DNA from: Mangrovivirga halotolerans | GTDB taxonomy: Bacteria; Bacteroidota; Bacteroidia; Cytophagales; Cyclobacteriaceae | Assembly (NCBI RefSeq): GCF_026241165.1 | Contig: NZ_JAPFQN010000006.1 | Coordinates: 124,001-188,000 of the forward strand | Length of the DNA: 64,000 nucleotides | Reading direction: 5' to 3' | In this document: in pieces, positions 25,225-34,886 of the stretch | How positions within the stretch are numbered: the first letter of the stretch is position 1 | Layout of the letters: each line of letters opens with the position of its first letter | The notes under the pieces: model-generated | The model's input: the letters and a program-made list of their open reading frames with translations, nothing else | What the model was told of the DNA's origin: nothing | Databases searched by the model: none | Program-made: the position numbers and the translations under genes

Positions 25225-25797
25225 TTAGTTCATTAAACTTTGTTTGACGCCATTAATAATCTTTGAAAACTGATCATCTCCAAACATCCTTGCTAATAAT
25301 AATCCTCCAGACATATTTGACAAGATCATTAGTGCTCTGGCATCTGGCTCTCCATTAAACTGGAAAATACCTTTGTTTTTACCTAATTCAAGAAGATCAG
25401 TCAGCCAGCCAACTGCACTGGCAATAAACTGCTTTGCATTCTCCTGCATCGTATCCGGTAGAGTGTAGAATTCAGCACCAACAGATCCGATCAGGCATAT
25501 GTGTTCCTCTTGTAAATATTCAGCATAAAATTCCAAAAAATCCGAAAGCTTCTGCCATTCGTTTTTTTCTGTACCATCAACGCTGGCAATAAAAGATTTT
25601 AGCCTCTCTTTTGCCTTATTAATAATCTCATTTCCAAGGTCTTCTTTTGTCGGATAGTGATAATGCACTGCCGCTTTCTTTAAACCTAGTTCATCAGAAA
25701 TGTCTTTAAAGCTAAATGAGTTAAAGCCTCTTGAACGAAGAAAATCATCTCCGAGCTCAAGGATCTTTAATTTTGTATTACTTGCTTCCTCACTCAT
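25225..25797 (-). CDS. TetR/AcrR-family transcriptional regulator
   Basis: A 190-residue one-component regulator. The N-terminal helix-turn-helix (about residues 9-55) reads GFNSFSFKDISDELGLKKAAVHYHYPTKEDL in two typical pieces, FSFKDISDELG and KAAVHYHYPTKE. The C-terminal ligand domain is of the common TetR type. Immediate linkage to fabF suggests it senses a fatty-acid-related ligand or autoregulates the pair. I did not find a convincing operator palindrome upstream. Confidence 0.9.
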   Translation of the reverse strand: MSEEASNTKLKILELGDDFLRSRGFNSFSFKDISDELGLKKAAVHYHYPTKEDLGNEIINKAKERLKSFIASVDGTEKNEWQKLSDFLEFYAEYLQEEHICLIGSVGAEFYTLPDTMQENAKQFIASAVGWLTDLLELGKNKGIFQFNGEPDARALMILSNMSGGLLLARMFGDDQFSKIINGVKQSLMN

Positions 25798-25823
25798 AAA
25801 AATTTCATTAACCGCTAATACCT

Positions 25824-26624
25824 TTACTTTGGTTCTTCATAATGGCTGTCAGCCAAATGAACCGGATTTTCTCTTTTCTTTTTCATTCTTAGGTTTAAGA
25901 CTTCTACCAAAAGAGAAAAGAAGATAGCAAAGTAAACATATCCTTTCGGAACATGCACATGAAAACTTTCAACAAATAATAAAAGACCGATCATCAACAA
26001 AAATGAAAGGGCAAGCATCTTGACAGTTGGATGTTTCTCAATAAAGTCTGAAATAGATTTTGCTGCTGCCAGCATAACTATCATAGAAATAACTATTGCT
26101 GATACCATTATTATAAAGTTAGCCTGAGTATTAGGATCATCTACTAATCCAATTGCAGTTAATATAGAATCAAAAGAGAAAACCACATCAAGTAAAATAA
26201 TCTGTGTAATAGCTTTCCCCATTGACATGGCTGCCGCTGTCTTTGCATCTTCAGTTATCCCTTCCAGTTTATGATGTATCTCTGTGGTACTCTTGTATAT
26301 CAAAAACAATCCTCCCAGCAATAAAATCAGATCTCTTCCAGTAAATTCAAAATGATCAATTAATTCACCTCCGAAAATTGTAAAGTCATCGATTATAAAC
26401 AACGGCTTTTGAAAACCGACTAAAATACTAATCCCGAATAAAAGAATAATCCTAACCAGCAAAGCTGCACTAATGCCAATAATCCGTCCTTTTTTCTGAT
26501 CTTCCGGCTTCATCTTTCCGGTTAGAATTGAAATAAATATAATATTATCAATGCCTAAAACTATCTCCATCAATGCAAGTGATAAGAAACTGATCAAAGC
26601 ACCAACTGTAAATAATTCCTCCAT
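25824..26624 (-). CDS. TerC family integral membrane protein
   Basis: A 266-residue polytopic protein with about seven membrane segments and the TerC signature ALMEIVLGIDNIIFISIL near residues 18-35 and LLDVVFSFDSI near 143-153, both containing acidic residues in the membrane. The family includes tellurite-resistance TerC and manganese exporters such as Alx/MeeF; metal export is the likely role. It lies 27 bases upstream of the tetR-fabF pair on the same strand. Confidence 0.92.
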   Translation of the reverse strand: MEELFTVGALISFLSLALMEIVLGIDNIIFISILTGKMKPEDQKKGRIIGISAALLVRIILLFGISILVGFQKPLFIIDDFTIFGGELIDHFEFTGRDLILLLGGLFLIYKSTTEIHHKLEGITEDAKTAAAMSMGKAITQIILLDVVFSFDSILTAIGLVDDPNTQANFIIMVSAIVISMIVMLAAAKSISDFIEKHPTVKMLALSFLLMIGLLLFVESFHVHVPKGYVYFAIFFSLLVEVLNLRMKKKRENPVHLADSHYEEPK

Positions 26625-26649
26625 GTGTGTAGAATTTATTAATAAAAAA

Positions 26650-26680
26650 ACCCTTAAGCTATTTCACTTAAGGGTATATA
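26650..26680 (-). terminator. Terminator after the nfu gene
   Basis: ACCCTTAAG (26650-26658) pairs perfectly with CTTAAGGGT (26667-26675). On the minus strand it is followed by a run of seven T. Confidence 0.85.
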
Positions 26681-26700
26681 AAATTAATTGAAATTTGCAA

Positions 26701-27273
26701 TTACATATTGATCGCTTCAACTTTTTTTACTTCAGGCATCATTCGCTGAAGTAAATTTTCTATTCCTGCTTTCAATGTTACAGTACTTGAAGGACATCCT
26801 GAACAAGCTCCCTGTAAAATAACTTTTACAACACCATCTTTAAATGAATGAAAAGTTATTGCCCCGCCATCACCTTCTACAGCAGGTTTTATATATTCAT
26901 CAAGAATCATCATGATCTTTTCATCATAAGGAGACTTTTCAACTTCCTCCTCTTCTTGAAGTGCTTCAGGTAAAAGTACTGGCTCACCACTTTCAAGATG
27001 TGTTTTTATTAATGATTTGATCTCATTCTGAATCTCCACCCATTCTTTATCTTCCGGCTTTGTGATAGTCACAAAATTTGACATGTAGAATACTCTGTCT
27101 ACAAAGGGTAATTCAAAAAGTTTTTTTGCTAACGGTGCATGCTTTGCTGACTCTGCATCAGGAAAGTCTAAACTTTCACCGGCTGGTAGCAACATTATAT
27201 TAGCCACGAATTTCATGGAGTTGGGATTGGGATTTGCCTCCATGTATATATTGATCACTTCTTGAGTTTGCAT
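26701..27273 (-). CDS. Nfu-type iron-sulfur cluster scaffold protein
   Basis: A 190-residue protein. Residues about 8-95 form the Nfu N-terminal domain (EANPNPNSMKF start), then an acidic linker, then the NifU C-terminal domain (about 115-185) with the cluster-binding CxxC at Cys157 and Cys160 in QGACSGCPSS. It carries and delivers Fe-S clusters to client enzymes; IspH and QueG in this window would be typical clients. It is a single gene with its own terminator. Confidence 0.95.
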   Translation of the reverse strand: MQTQEVINIYMEANPNPNSMKFVANIMLLPAGESLDFPDAESAKHAPLAKKLFELPFVDRVFYMSNFVTITKPEDKEWVEIQNEIKSLIKTHLESGEPVLLPEALQEEEEVEKSPYDEKIMMILDEYIKPAVEGDGGAITFHSFKDGVVKVILQGACSGCPSSTVTLKAGIENLLQRMMPEVKKVEAINM

Positions 27274-27322
27274 ATTATAAATACTTATCTAATAATTCCT
27301 TTTAATGCCACTAACGAAAATA

Positions 27323-28798
27323 TCAATCATGGGTTTTAGAATTTTCCAATGGCCCTTCGCTACTTGCCACTAATGTTGCCACTGTTGCATCACCAGTTAC
27401 ATTCACTACTGTCCTGAACATATCCAGGATACGATCAACCGGGAAAATAATTGCAACCCATGCAGGATTTAACCCAACAGAATTAAGTACGATGATCATC
27501 ATAACCAGTCCGGCACTTGGAACAGCCGCTGATCCGATAGATGCTAACGTGGCGGTTAAAACAATAGTAAGCTGCTGCCCAAGGGTTAAATCAACCATAT
27601 GCAACTGCGCCAGGAAAACTACAGCTACAGCCTGATACATACTCGTACCATCCATATTTACTGTTGCTCCAATTGGAAGCACAAAACTTGAAATCTTCTT
27701 CGGAACACCTACATTGTCTTCCACACATTCCATTGTTACAGGAAGTGTAGCCGCACTGCTTGAGGTAGAAAAAGCCAGGAATTGGGCCGGACTAATTCGC
27801 CTAAGAAAACTTCTATAGCTTAGCTTGCCTACCAGCAATGATACAACCAAAGGATACAAAAAGATCATAAACAATAACCCAAAAAGTAAGGTAAGCGAAT
27901 ATGATCCCAAACCTTTAAAGATTTCTAAAACCTCCGCTGGTGTGTCAGCCATTTTAGATATAACCCCTGCTAAAAGAGCAAAAACGAAGAAAGGGGCTGC
28001 TTTCATGGTCAAATCAACCATTTTAAGAATCACCTCATTAGCACCATTTACAAAGTCCACTACACCTTTTACTTTTTCATTGGGTAAAAGAGCTAACGTA
28101 ATCCCAAAGAACAAGGCAAAAAAGATGACTTGTAACATACCACTGTTCGTTCCAAAAGCAGCAAAAATATTTTCGGGTACCATATCAACGAAAAATTGCA
28201 ATGGCCCTTGATCAACTGTTTTATCCGCAGATTGTGCTAATTGCTCGACACGCTTTTTGTCATCATCAGATTTCTGTTCAACAGTATCACTTTCAGCACC
28301 ATTTGTCACCTTCTGTAAAGAATCTATTTCCCCTTCATCCATTGCTTCGGAAACAAGATCAGCATATCTTTCATCTTCCAGGAAAGATCTGCCATCTTTC
28401 GGACGTGGCACATCCGGATTATCATTCACCCATAATTCGTATTTTATCCTGTTTTTAACTCGCTGATCTTCATCTACAAAATCACCTGGTTTTACCAGAT
28501 TCACCAAAACCAGTCCCAGGCCAACAGCTATCACTGTAGTAGTCAAATAAAACCCGATAGTTTTAGCTCCTAATCTTCCAAGATTAGATATATCATTTAA
28601 ACTGGAAACTCCACTGATAATGGATAATAAAACTAATGGAACTGCAATAGCCTTTAATATTCGTATAAAGATTGTACCAAAGGGATCGATCCAGTCAATA
28701 GTGAATTGATTCCATCCCAAATAACTTGAAATAAATGCCCAGACTATACCTAGTGCAAGTCCAATGATAATTTTAATATGTAAAGGGAGCTTCTTCAT
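27323..28798 (-). CDS. Dicarboxylate/amino acid:cation symporter (DAACS family)
   Basis: A 491-residue transporter of the GltP/GltPh/DctA fold. Membrane segments alternate with two re-entrant loops; diagnostic motifs are the serine-rich FSTSSSAATLPVT and NMDGTSMYQA. It takes up glutamate, aspartate or C4-dicarboxylates with Na+ or H+. An unusual hydrophilic insertion (about residues 120-205, rich in D, E and K) sits between early membrane segments, making it longer than the usual 400-430 residues. It is 25 bases downstream of aroC. Confidence 0.92.
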   Translation of the reverse strand: MKKLPLHIKIIIGLALGIVWAFISSYLGWNQFTIDWIDPFGTIFIRILKAIAVPLVLLSIISGVSSLNDISNLGRLGAKTIGFYLTTTVIAVGLGLVLVNLVKPGDFVDEDQRVKNRIKYELWVNDNPDVPRPKDGRSFLEDERYADLVSEAMDEGEIDSLQKVTNGAESDTVEQKSDDDKKRVEQLAQSADKTVDQGPLQFFVDMVPENIFAAFGTNSGMLQVIFFALFFGITLALLPNEKVKGVVDFVNGANEVILKMVDLTMKAAPFFVFALLAGVISKMADTPAEVLEIFKGLGSYSLTLLFGLLFMIFLYPLVVSLLVGKLSYRSFLRRISPAQFLAFSTSSSAATLPVTMECVEDNVGVPKKISSFVLPIGATVNMDGTSMYQAVAVVFLAQLHMVDLTLGQQLTIVLTATLASIGSAAVPSAGLVMMIIVLNSVGLNPAWVAIIFPVDRILDMFRTVVNVTGDATVATLVASSEGPLENSKTHD

Positions 28799-28823
28799 TT
28801 TAAAAAATTTAAGATCTTCTTAA

Positions 28824-29903
28824 TTATATTTTTCGGGTTCTGTTTATCAATATATTATCAGCAATAACAAGAGCAGCCATCGCCTCTACAATAGGCACAG
28901 CACGTGGCAAGACACATGGATCGTGTCTCCCTTTACCACTGACAGTCGTTTCTTTTCCTTCCTGATCAATGCTTTTCTGGTCTTTCATAATGGTAGCCAC
29001 CGGCTTAAACGCGACATTAAAATAAACATCTTCGCCATTGCTAATACCTCCCTGAATACCGCCAGAGTAATTTGTTTTGGTTCGGACTTTGCCTTCCTCA
29101 TCAGTATAAAACTCATCATTATGTTCAGACCCAAGCATAGACACGCCATCAAACCCACTGCCATACTCAAAACCTTTAACTGCATTTATACTGAGCATAG
29201 CATGGCCAAGGTTAGCATGAAGGCGGTCGAATACTGGTTCCCCAAGTCCAACCGGCACATTTCTAATTACTCCGGTAACCACTCCTCCAATTGTATCTCT
29301 GTCCTTTCTCACTTCGTCAATCCTGTCAATCATTTTCTCAGCCATTTCTTCATCGGGACATCGAACAATCGTATGGTCTATTTTTGACAAATCAAGTTCC
29401 TGGTAGTTTTTATCCAGCTTTAAGTCTCCAACTTGTGAAACATAAGCCTTAATATCAATGCCGTACTGTTTTAATAATAACTGGGCAACGGCTCCTGCAG
29501 CAACTCTTGCAGCTGTTTCACGGGCACTACTACGACCACCACCTCGATAATCACGGACACCAAACTTTTCCTGGTAGGTATAATCTGCATGTGATGGCCT
29601 GAATTTTTCAGCTATATGACTATAATCTTTACTTCGCTGATTACTATTGGGAATGAAAAGAGAAATTGGCATTCCGGTAGTCACCCCTTCAAACACACCA
29701 CTTTTGACTTCGAAAAGATCTTCCTCCCGACGTTGAGTAGTTATTTTAGACTGCCCGGGTTTTCGGCGTTGCAATTGCAGTTGAATAAAATCTTCATCAA
29801 AAGTAATACCTGCAGGACAGCCGTCAATGACTACTCCTACTCCGGCTCCATGTGACTCGCCGTAAGTTGTTATCTTAAACAACTTCCCAAAACTATTGCC
29901 CAT
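28824..29903 (-). CDS. aroC: Chorismate synthase
   Basis: Last common step to aromatic amino acids: converts EPSP to chorismate with reduced FMN. The 359-residue protein has the family signatures [51 protein letters not shown] and [18 protein letters not shown]. It is followed by the dicarboxylate symporter on the same strand; other aro genes are not in the window. Confidence 0.97.
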   Translation of the reverse strand: MGNSFGKLFKITTYGESHGAGVGVVIDGCPAGITFDEDFIQLQLQRRKPGQSKITTQRREEDLFEVKSGVFEGVTTGMPISLFIPNSNQRSKDYSHIAEKFRPSHADYTYQEKFGVRDYRGGGRSSARETAARVAAGAVAQLLLKQYGIDIKAYVSQVGDLKLDKNYQELDLSKIDHTIVRCPDEEMAEKMIDRIDEVRKDRDTIGGVVTGVIRNVPVGLGEPVFDRLHANLGHAMLSINAVKGFEYGSGFDGVSMLGSEHNDEFYTDEEGKVRTKTNYSGGIQGGISNGEDVYFNVAFKPVATIMKDQKSIDQEGKETTVSGKGRHDPCVLPRAVPIVEAMAALVIADNILINRTRKI

Positions 29904-29988
29904 TTTGACTGATTATGATAAAACGATCTGCAAAATAAAGACAAAAAGCTAAAAAATCGAAAAAGGCTGATGGTTATTAATGATTATA

Positions 29989-31440
29989 TCAGGATTTGAA
30001 CATAAACCAGCCTGCAAAAGCCAATAGCAAGATAGCCAGTCCATTAAAAATATATGGAATCAGATCATCCAGACCATCTCTCGACTTAAGATCATTTTCA
30101 GATTGACCAATAAGGTCATAAAAAGAATCTAATGCCTTTGAAGAAATCTCCCTGTCTACCAGGCTTTCTCCAGTCACAATTATTTTTATATCTGACTTCA
30201 AAGTGTCATATCTTTCTTTTACCGGGTCAAAATACACCCAGGAAAAGTATTCACTCATATCATACTCACCAGGTATCTGAGGGATACCAAAGTAACTATA
30301 AGATGCATTACCAATAACCGAATTTCCTCTTCTGATAATATTTCTGGATTCCTCCGGATCAAAAAGATCCAGTTTTTTATCATTGTCAGGATTTAATTTT
30401 ATACCTGCAATGTTCCCTTCTCCTTCAATTGTAATATTATACTTGAAACTTTCTCCGGTATTCAATGTCTTCTTATTAATCGACTCTTCCAGCCTGAAAA
30501 CTCCAACACTTACTTCATCTTTTAAAGGGTGATCAGGTAAAGGCTTAACCTTAATTGTTTTAGACTTACTTTTGTAGGTTTTTATCTCTGCCTTTCTACT
30601 GGGCCCAAAACTAAAAAAGCTTCTGTTTTTAGCAATTTTGGATTTTTGCATATCAAATTCCACGGCTGGAATCTCAATATCTTCTCCTGTAAGAGGATAA
30701 AAGGTTGCTTCAAAGAGATCATATCGATAATAAGGCTTGCCATTAATAGATACTCTGTCTTCCTGTATCTGTCTTATATCAAAGTTTTCTTCCCAGCTAT
30801 TTTCAGGTTTAATTACTTTTTGAATTTCTGACAACTGCTGATCCATCTCATGCCAGCTTAACGGTGCTTTATTAGCCAGAGCTACATAAAATGAAAAACG
30901 CATATGAAATCCTTCGCCTACATATACTTCGTCTTTATCTGTTGTCACCGCCACAAAGGCATCATCTTCCAGCTCTATAAACTCAGGTTCCTGACGATTT
31001 GGAGAGCGATCACCGAAAATATCACTGAAAGGATCATAATATTGTTGTTGTTTCTTTGGCCCTACTTTAATCGTTTTCCCGGAAACTGGTATATTTTCTT
31101 CGTTAGCCTTTATGGTAAAATCAGGAACTCTGAACGTACCTTCCTTTTGGGGTAGATAGTTTTGGGTTATACTAAATGTTCGTGTAACCTGAGAATTAAC
31201 AATCGTTGTGGAAGAGCTTCTTGATGTTCCACGCTTAATAAATCCCGGAATTTCCGGAAATCCACTTAGATTTCTTACCTGGCCATCCTGAACAGATACA
31301 GTAATTGTGAACATTTCATTTAATGCCACTTCACTCTTTCCAAGCTCCACTTTTATGTCCTGAGCGTTAATTCCAGGCCCAAAACATAAAAAAACAAGAA
31401 CAAGTAAATACTTAAATATTTTTCCCGACGTTCTTAGCAT
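29989..31440 (-). CDS. batD: BatD family protein
   Basis: A 483-residue exported protein. The signal peptide (1-26) ends GINAQD; several Ig-like beta domains follow (PEIPGFIKRGTSRSSSTTIV, FSFYVALANKAPLSWHEMDQ) and one C-terminal membrane segment at about 462-481 (FNGLAILLLAFAGWFMF). BatD is part of the Bacteroides aerotolerance (Bat) system, in which von Willebrand-factor proteins BatA/BatB and MoxR usually adjoin. Here none of those genes is adjacent, so this is a stand-alone BatD-like protein. Confidence 0.9.
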   Translation of the reverse strand: MLRTSGKIFKYLLVLVFLCFGPGINAQDIKVELGKSEVALNEMFTITVSVQDGQVRNLSGFPEIPGFIKRGTSRSSSTTIVNSQVTRTFSITQNYLPQKEGTFRVPDFTIKANEENIPVSGKTIKVGPKKQQQYYDPFSDIFGDRSPNRQEPEFIELEDDAFVAVTTDKDEVYVGEGFHMRFSFYVALANKAPLSWHEMDQQLSEIQKVIKPENSWEENFDIRQIQEDRVSINGKPYYRYDLFEATFYPLTGEDIEIPAVEFDMQKSKIAKNRSFFSFGPSRKAEIKTYKSKSKTIKVKPLPDHPLKDEVSVGVFRLEESINKKTLNTGESFKYNITIEGEGNIAGIKLNPDNDKKLDLFDPEESRNIIRRGNSVIGNASYSYFGIPQIPGEYDMSEYFSWVYFDPVKERYDTLKSDIKIIVTGESLVDREISSKALDSFYDLIGQSENDLKSRDGLDDLIPYIFNGLAILLLAFAGWFMFKS

Positions 31441-31469
31441 GTATAATGATCGATCATTTTATTACTTCT

Positions 31470-31477
31470 CAAAGTTA
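31470..31477 (-). promoter_or_regulatory. Putative -7 element for batD
   Basis: TAACTTTG on the minus strand, 30 bases before the batD ATG; no clear -33 box. Confidence 0.35.
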
Positions 31478-31561
31478 TCCTAAAGTTTTAAAATGATTAA
31501 AAAAATTGTAAATTATACTGATTGACTTAACAAAAATTAACCCCTAAAACGATATTTGCCC

Positions 31562-31750
31562 ATGAAAATGCTAGAGTACGTTAAAACAATCTTATCAAAG
31601 GTAAGTTTTAACCGCGAACTATTTGAAAAGGAGTTAAAAAAAGCATTAAACATGTTATTGCCAAGAGAAATACACCAGCTAAAGAAATGGTGTTACCGTA
31701 GATTTTACACTAAATACCCTTTAGTACTTCAAAAAGTTTTTGTTAAATAA
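31562..31750 (+). CDS. Small basic hypothetical protein
   Basis: A 62-residue, lysine-rich protein beginning MKMLEYVKTILSKVSF and containing the segments LFEKELKKAL and REIHQLKKWC. It has predicted helices, a net positive charge and no membrane segment. It resembles small conserved proteins of Cytophagia that I cannot name, and no function is known to me. ATG 31562 is preferred to a TTG six bases upstream. An intrinsic terminator follows within 6 bases, supporting a real transcript. Confidence 0.7.
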   Translation: MKMLEYVKTILSKVSFNRELFEKELKKALNMLLPREIHQLKKWCYRRFYTKYPLVLQKVFVK

Positions 31751-31755
31751 AATAG

Positions 31756-31780
31756 AAAAGCTACCTCAGGGTAGCTTTTT
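31756..31780. terminator. Bidirectional terminator between the small basic gene and queG
   Basis: AAAAGCTACC (31756-31765), loop TCAG, GGTAGCTTTT (31770-31779): a perfect 10-bp stem with flanking A and T tracts serving both convergent genes. Confidence 0.85.
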
Positions 31781-31784
31781 CATT

Positions 31785-32720
31785 TTACCTTTTTATAAAT
31801 TCTATATTTCTTTTCAAACCGGTAAATTTTGTTCTTTTAACGGGCGATTTTCTAAAAACTTCATTAAATATTTCCTGAGTCATTTCGTGCCATTCCTGCT
31901 TAGTGGCATTTTGAATAAAATCATTTGGAAGGAAATCTTTTTCATGATGAGCAGTAGCAAATCTATTCCATGGACATACTTCCTGACATATATCACAACC
32001 GAAGATCCAATCATTCATTTTGCCTGAAAATTCAGCAGGAATATCATCTTTAAGCTCAATTGTGAGGTAGGATATGCACTTACTACCATCTACAAGTCCT
32101 GATTGAGGAATTGCATCAGTCGGACAGGCATCCATACATGCCGTACAGGTACCACAATAATCTTTTGTCGGGGCATCCGGGATTAACTCAAGATCAATGA
32201 TCAGCTCAGCGAGAAAAAAATAACTACCCATAGACCGGTTTAATAACAAACTGTTTTTTCCAATCCAGCCTATTCCACTTTTCTCTGCCCAGGAACGTTC
32301 CATCACAGGCGCAGAATCTACAAATACACGACCATCTACCTCACCAACTTTTTTTTTCAGATCGTGAACTAGTTCCCGAAGTTTATCTTTTATTACATAA
32401 TGATAATCTTTACCATAGGCATAACGAGCTATTTTATAAGTGTCTTCTCTCTGATGCTTTTCTTCAGGCGGGCAATAATTATAAATAAGACTAACGACAC
32501 TTTTGGCTCCAGGCACTAATAAAGTTGGGTCGAGACGTTTATCAAAATGATTTTCAAGATAAGACATTTTACCCTGATAGCCCCTTTTAAGCCATTCTTC
32601 AAGCCGGCCAGCTTCAGATTCCAGAAACTCCGCTTTGGATATGCCACAAAATGAAAAGCCATAATCCGAAGCAAGCTTTTTAAGTATTTCAGTATTTTTT
32701 ACAGCTTTAATACTACTCAT
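31785..32720 (-). CDS. queG: Epoxyqueuosine reductase
   Basis: Last step of tRNA queuosine synthesis, reducing epoxyqueuosine with a cobalamin cofactor and two [4Fe-4S] clusters. The 311-residue protein contains both ferredoxin-like cluster motifs, [16 protein letters not shown] and [11 protein letters not shown], and the N-terminal [14 protein letters not shown] region. It overlaps ruvB by 8 bases. Confidence 0.95.
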   Translation of the reverse strand: MSSIKAVKNTEILKKLASDYGFSFCGISKAEFLESEAGRLEEWLKRGYQGKMSYLENHFDKRLDPTLLVPGAKSVVSLIYNYCPPEEKHQREDTYKIARYAYGKDYHYVIKDKLRELVHDLKKKVGEVDGRVFVDSAPVMERSWAEKSGIGWIGKNSLLLNRSMGSYFFLAELIIDLELIPDAPTKDYCGTCTACMDACPTDAIPQSGLVDGSKCISYLTIELKDDIPAEFSGKMNDWIFGCDICQEVCPWNRFATAHHEKDFLPNDFIQNATKQEWHEMTQEIFNEVFRKSPVKRTKFTGLKRNIEFIKR

Positions 32721-33750
32721 CTGTATCGAATAAACTTCCTAGTCTACCCGGCATGTTGATATTGAGATGCTTATATGCAAGTGGAGTTGCTTGTCTACCC
32801 CTTGCGGTTCTTTTGATATATCCTTCCTGGATCAGGAAGGGTTCATATACTTCCTCAATAGTTTCACCGTCTTCACCACAAGCTGTTGCGATCGTAGTAA
32901 TTCCGACCGGGCCACCGTTAAACTTCTCGATAATGGTTAGAAGTATCCGGTTATCCATCAAGTCGAGACCATTTTTATCAACTTCCAAAGCATTAAGAGC
33001 CATTTCTGCAATCCCTTTGGTGATCGTTCCATCTCCTTTCACTTGGGCGAAATCCCTGGTTCTTCGTAGAAGATTATTTGCGATCCTGGGTGTACCCCTG
33101 CTCCGTCCCGCAATTTCTCCCGCTGCATTGTCTTCGATCGGTGTAGAAAGTATTCCGGCAGATCGCTGAACTATAGTTTTCAACATGTCAGCATCGTAAT
33201 ACTCTAATCTTGCATTGATACCAAATCTCGCCCGCAGTGGGGAAGTCAGTAAACCTGACCTGGTAGTTGCTCCGATTAAAGTAAAAGGATTAAGGCTAAT
33301 CTGTACGGTTCGTGCAGAAGGGCCACTATCCAACATGATATCTATTTTATAATCCTCCATAGCTGAGTACAAATATTCTTCAACTATTGGATTCAACCTG
33401 TGAATCTCATCGATGAACAAAACATCATTTGGCTCCAGGTTGGTTAATAATCCCGCAAGATCACTTGGTTTATCTAAAACAGGACCCGAACTGATCTTTA
33501 TATTTGCTCCAAGTTCATTGGAGATAATATGCGACAGGGTAGTTTTTCCCAGGCCGGGAGGGCCGTGAAGTAAAACGTGATCCAGTGCTTCTTCTCTCTT
33601 CCTTGCAGCCTCAACAAAAATCTTGATGTTTTCAACTACTTTCCGTTGCCCGGTAAAGTCTTCAAAAGATAAAGGTCGTAATGCCTTTTCGATCTCTTTA
33701 TCTCCGGGACTTAAAAAATTCTTATCTGGCTGTAAATATTCCTCTCTCAT
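32713..33750 (-). CDS. ruvB: Holliday junction branch-migration helicase RuvB
   Basis: AAA+ motor of the RuvABC complex in recombination. The 345-residue protein has Walker A GPPGLGKT (63-70), Walker B DEIH (114-117), sensor region [18 protein letters not shown] and the C-terminal winged helix ([14 protein letters not shown]). It overlaps queG; ruvA and ruvC are not in the window, as in many genomes. A TACTTTTG box at 33774-33781 on the minus strand may be its -7 promoter element. Confidence 0.97.
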   Translation of the reverse strand: MREEYLQPDKNFLSPGDKEIEKALRPLSFEDFTGQRKVVENIKIFVEAARKREEALDHVLLHGPPGLGKTTLSHIISNELGANIKISSGPVLDKPSDLAGLLTNLEPNDVLFIDEIHRLNPIVEEYLYSAMEDYKIDIMLDSGPSARTVQISLNPFTLIGATTRSGLLTSPLRARFGINARLEYYDADMLKTIVQRSAGILSTPIEDNAAGEIAGRSRGTPRIANNLLRRTRDFAQVKGDGTITKGIAEMALNALEVDKNGLDLMDNRILLTIIEKFNGGPVGITTIATACGEDGETIEEVYEPFLIQEGYIKRTARGRQATPLAYKHLNINMPGRLGSLFDTDE

Positions 33751-33773
33751 TCCTAACAGGATTCTCTATTATA

Positions 33774-33781
33774 CAAAAGTA
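33774..33781 (-). promoter_or_regulatory. Putative -7 element for ruvB-queG
   Basis: TACTTTTG on the minus strand, 24 bases before the ruvB ATG; the -33 position lacks TTG. Confidence 0.35.
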
Positions 33782-33842
33782 AGCAACTAAGCAGGATTTT
33801 CATAAATTGACTTGTAAATTGCAACATAATTGCAAAAAGAAA

Positions 33843-34883
33843 ATGATCAACAACCGAATTAAAAACGCGATATATACTGTTGTATTGCTTGTAGCTATTT
33901 TTGTTGTCTATCAGTGCCGTAACCAGGAAAAGACAGACAACGAAACTAATTTAGTAGCTGTTACTGGCAAAACCATGGGTACTTATTATAATATAAAGTA
34001 CCTTGATAGTCTTGAAAGGAACTTTAAACCAATAATAGACTCTACCCTGGAAATTTTTAATGAAAGTTTATCAACTTATATCCAGGACTCAGAGATCAGC
34101 GTATTCAACAGGCAGGACTCACTGGCTTTTGATCTTCCTTATTTTTATCCTGTATTAAAAAGATCCGAAATTATTTACCGGAAAACAAACGGAGCTTTTG
34201 ATCCAACTGTAATGCCACTGGTAAGACTTTGGGGCTTTGGACCTGATGAAATGGCAAATGTAGATAGTACTGATATCGAAAACGCTCTTGACCAAGTAGG
34301 CTTCAACATGATTCAATTCACTGAAAATTACGTAGTTAAGGAGAAAGAAGGAGTTGAATTAGATTTTAGTGCCATTGCCAAAGGATATGGTGTTGATGTA
34401 ATTAGTGAACTACTAATTAATGAAGGAGTAGATAATTTCCTTGTTGAAATTGGCGGTGAAGTCCGATGCAAAGGAGTTAATCACGAAGGGCAACCCTGGG
34501 CCGTTGGAATTGACAGACCAATGGAAAATGCTGAACAGGGAAAAAACATGAGTGCGATTGTTAACCTGAAAAATCAGGCATTAGCCACATCAGGAAACTA
34601 TAGAAACTTTTATGTTAAGGATGGAATAAAATATGCTCACACGATCAGTCCTATTACTGGCTACCCGGTTTTTCATCAATTATTAAGTGCTTCAGTAATA
34701 GCTGAAGAGTGCATGACAGCTGATGCTTATGCTACAGCTTTTATGGTTTCAGGATTAGAAAAAAGTAAAGAAATTGCTGAAAAAGAAAATCTCCAGGTTA
34801 TTTTAATTTACAATGATCAGGAAGGAAAATATAAAACATATGTCAGTCCTTCACTGGAAGAAAACATCAAACTAATAGAGTAA
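33843..34883 (+). CDS. apbE: FAD:protein FMN transferase
   Basis: Attaches FMN covalently to threonine of flavoproteins such as the NqrB/NqrC and RnfG/RnfD subunits. About 346 residues. The chosen ATG gives MINNRIKNAIYTVVLLVAIF and a cysteine at residue 25 (VVYQC), a lipoprotein signal placing the enzyme in the periplasm. ApbE motifs: GKTMGTYYNIKY, KRSEIIYRKTNGAFDPTV, LDFSAIAKGYGVD, VEIGGEVRCKG and YAHTISPITGYPV. A methyltransferase gene follows after 3 bases. Confidence 0.93.
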   Translation: MINNRIKNAIYTVVLLVAIFVVYQCRNQEKTDNETNLVAVTGKTMGTYYNIKYLDSLERNFKPIIDSTLEIFNESLSTYIQDSEISVFNRQDSLAFDLPYFYPVLKRSEIIYRKTNGAFDPTVMPLVRLWGFGPDEMANVDSTDIENALDQVGFNMIQFTENYVVKEKEGVELDFSAIAKGYGVDVISELLINEGVDNFLVEIGGEVRCKGVNHEGQPWAVGIDRPMENAEQGKNMSAIVNLKNQALATSGNYRNFYVKDGIKYAHTISPITGYPVFHQLLSASVIAEECMTADAYATAFMVSGLEKSKEIAEKENLQVILIYNDQEGKYKTYVSPSLEENIKLIE

Positions 34884-34886
34884 TTC

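Noticed and set aside
25824-26624. TerC together with the TerB-like gene as a tellurite-resistance operon
   Set aside because: The two genes are more than 11 kb apart, on different strands, and no other ter genes are present.
28923-29387. 154-codon plus-strand frame inside aroC
   Set aside because: aroC on the opposite strand is intact and highly conserved over this interval; the other frame has no recognisable protein features.
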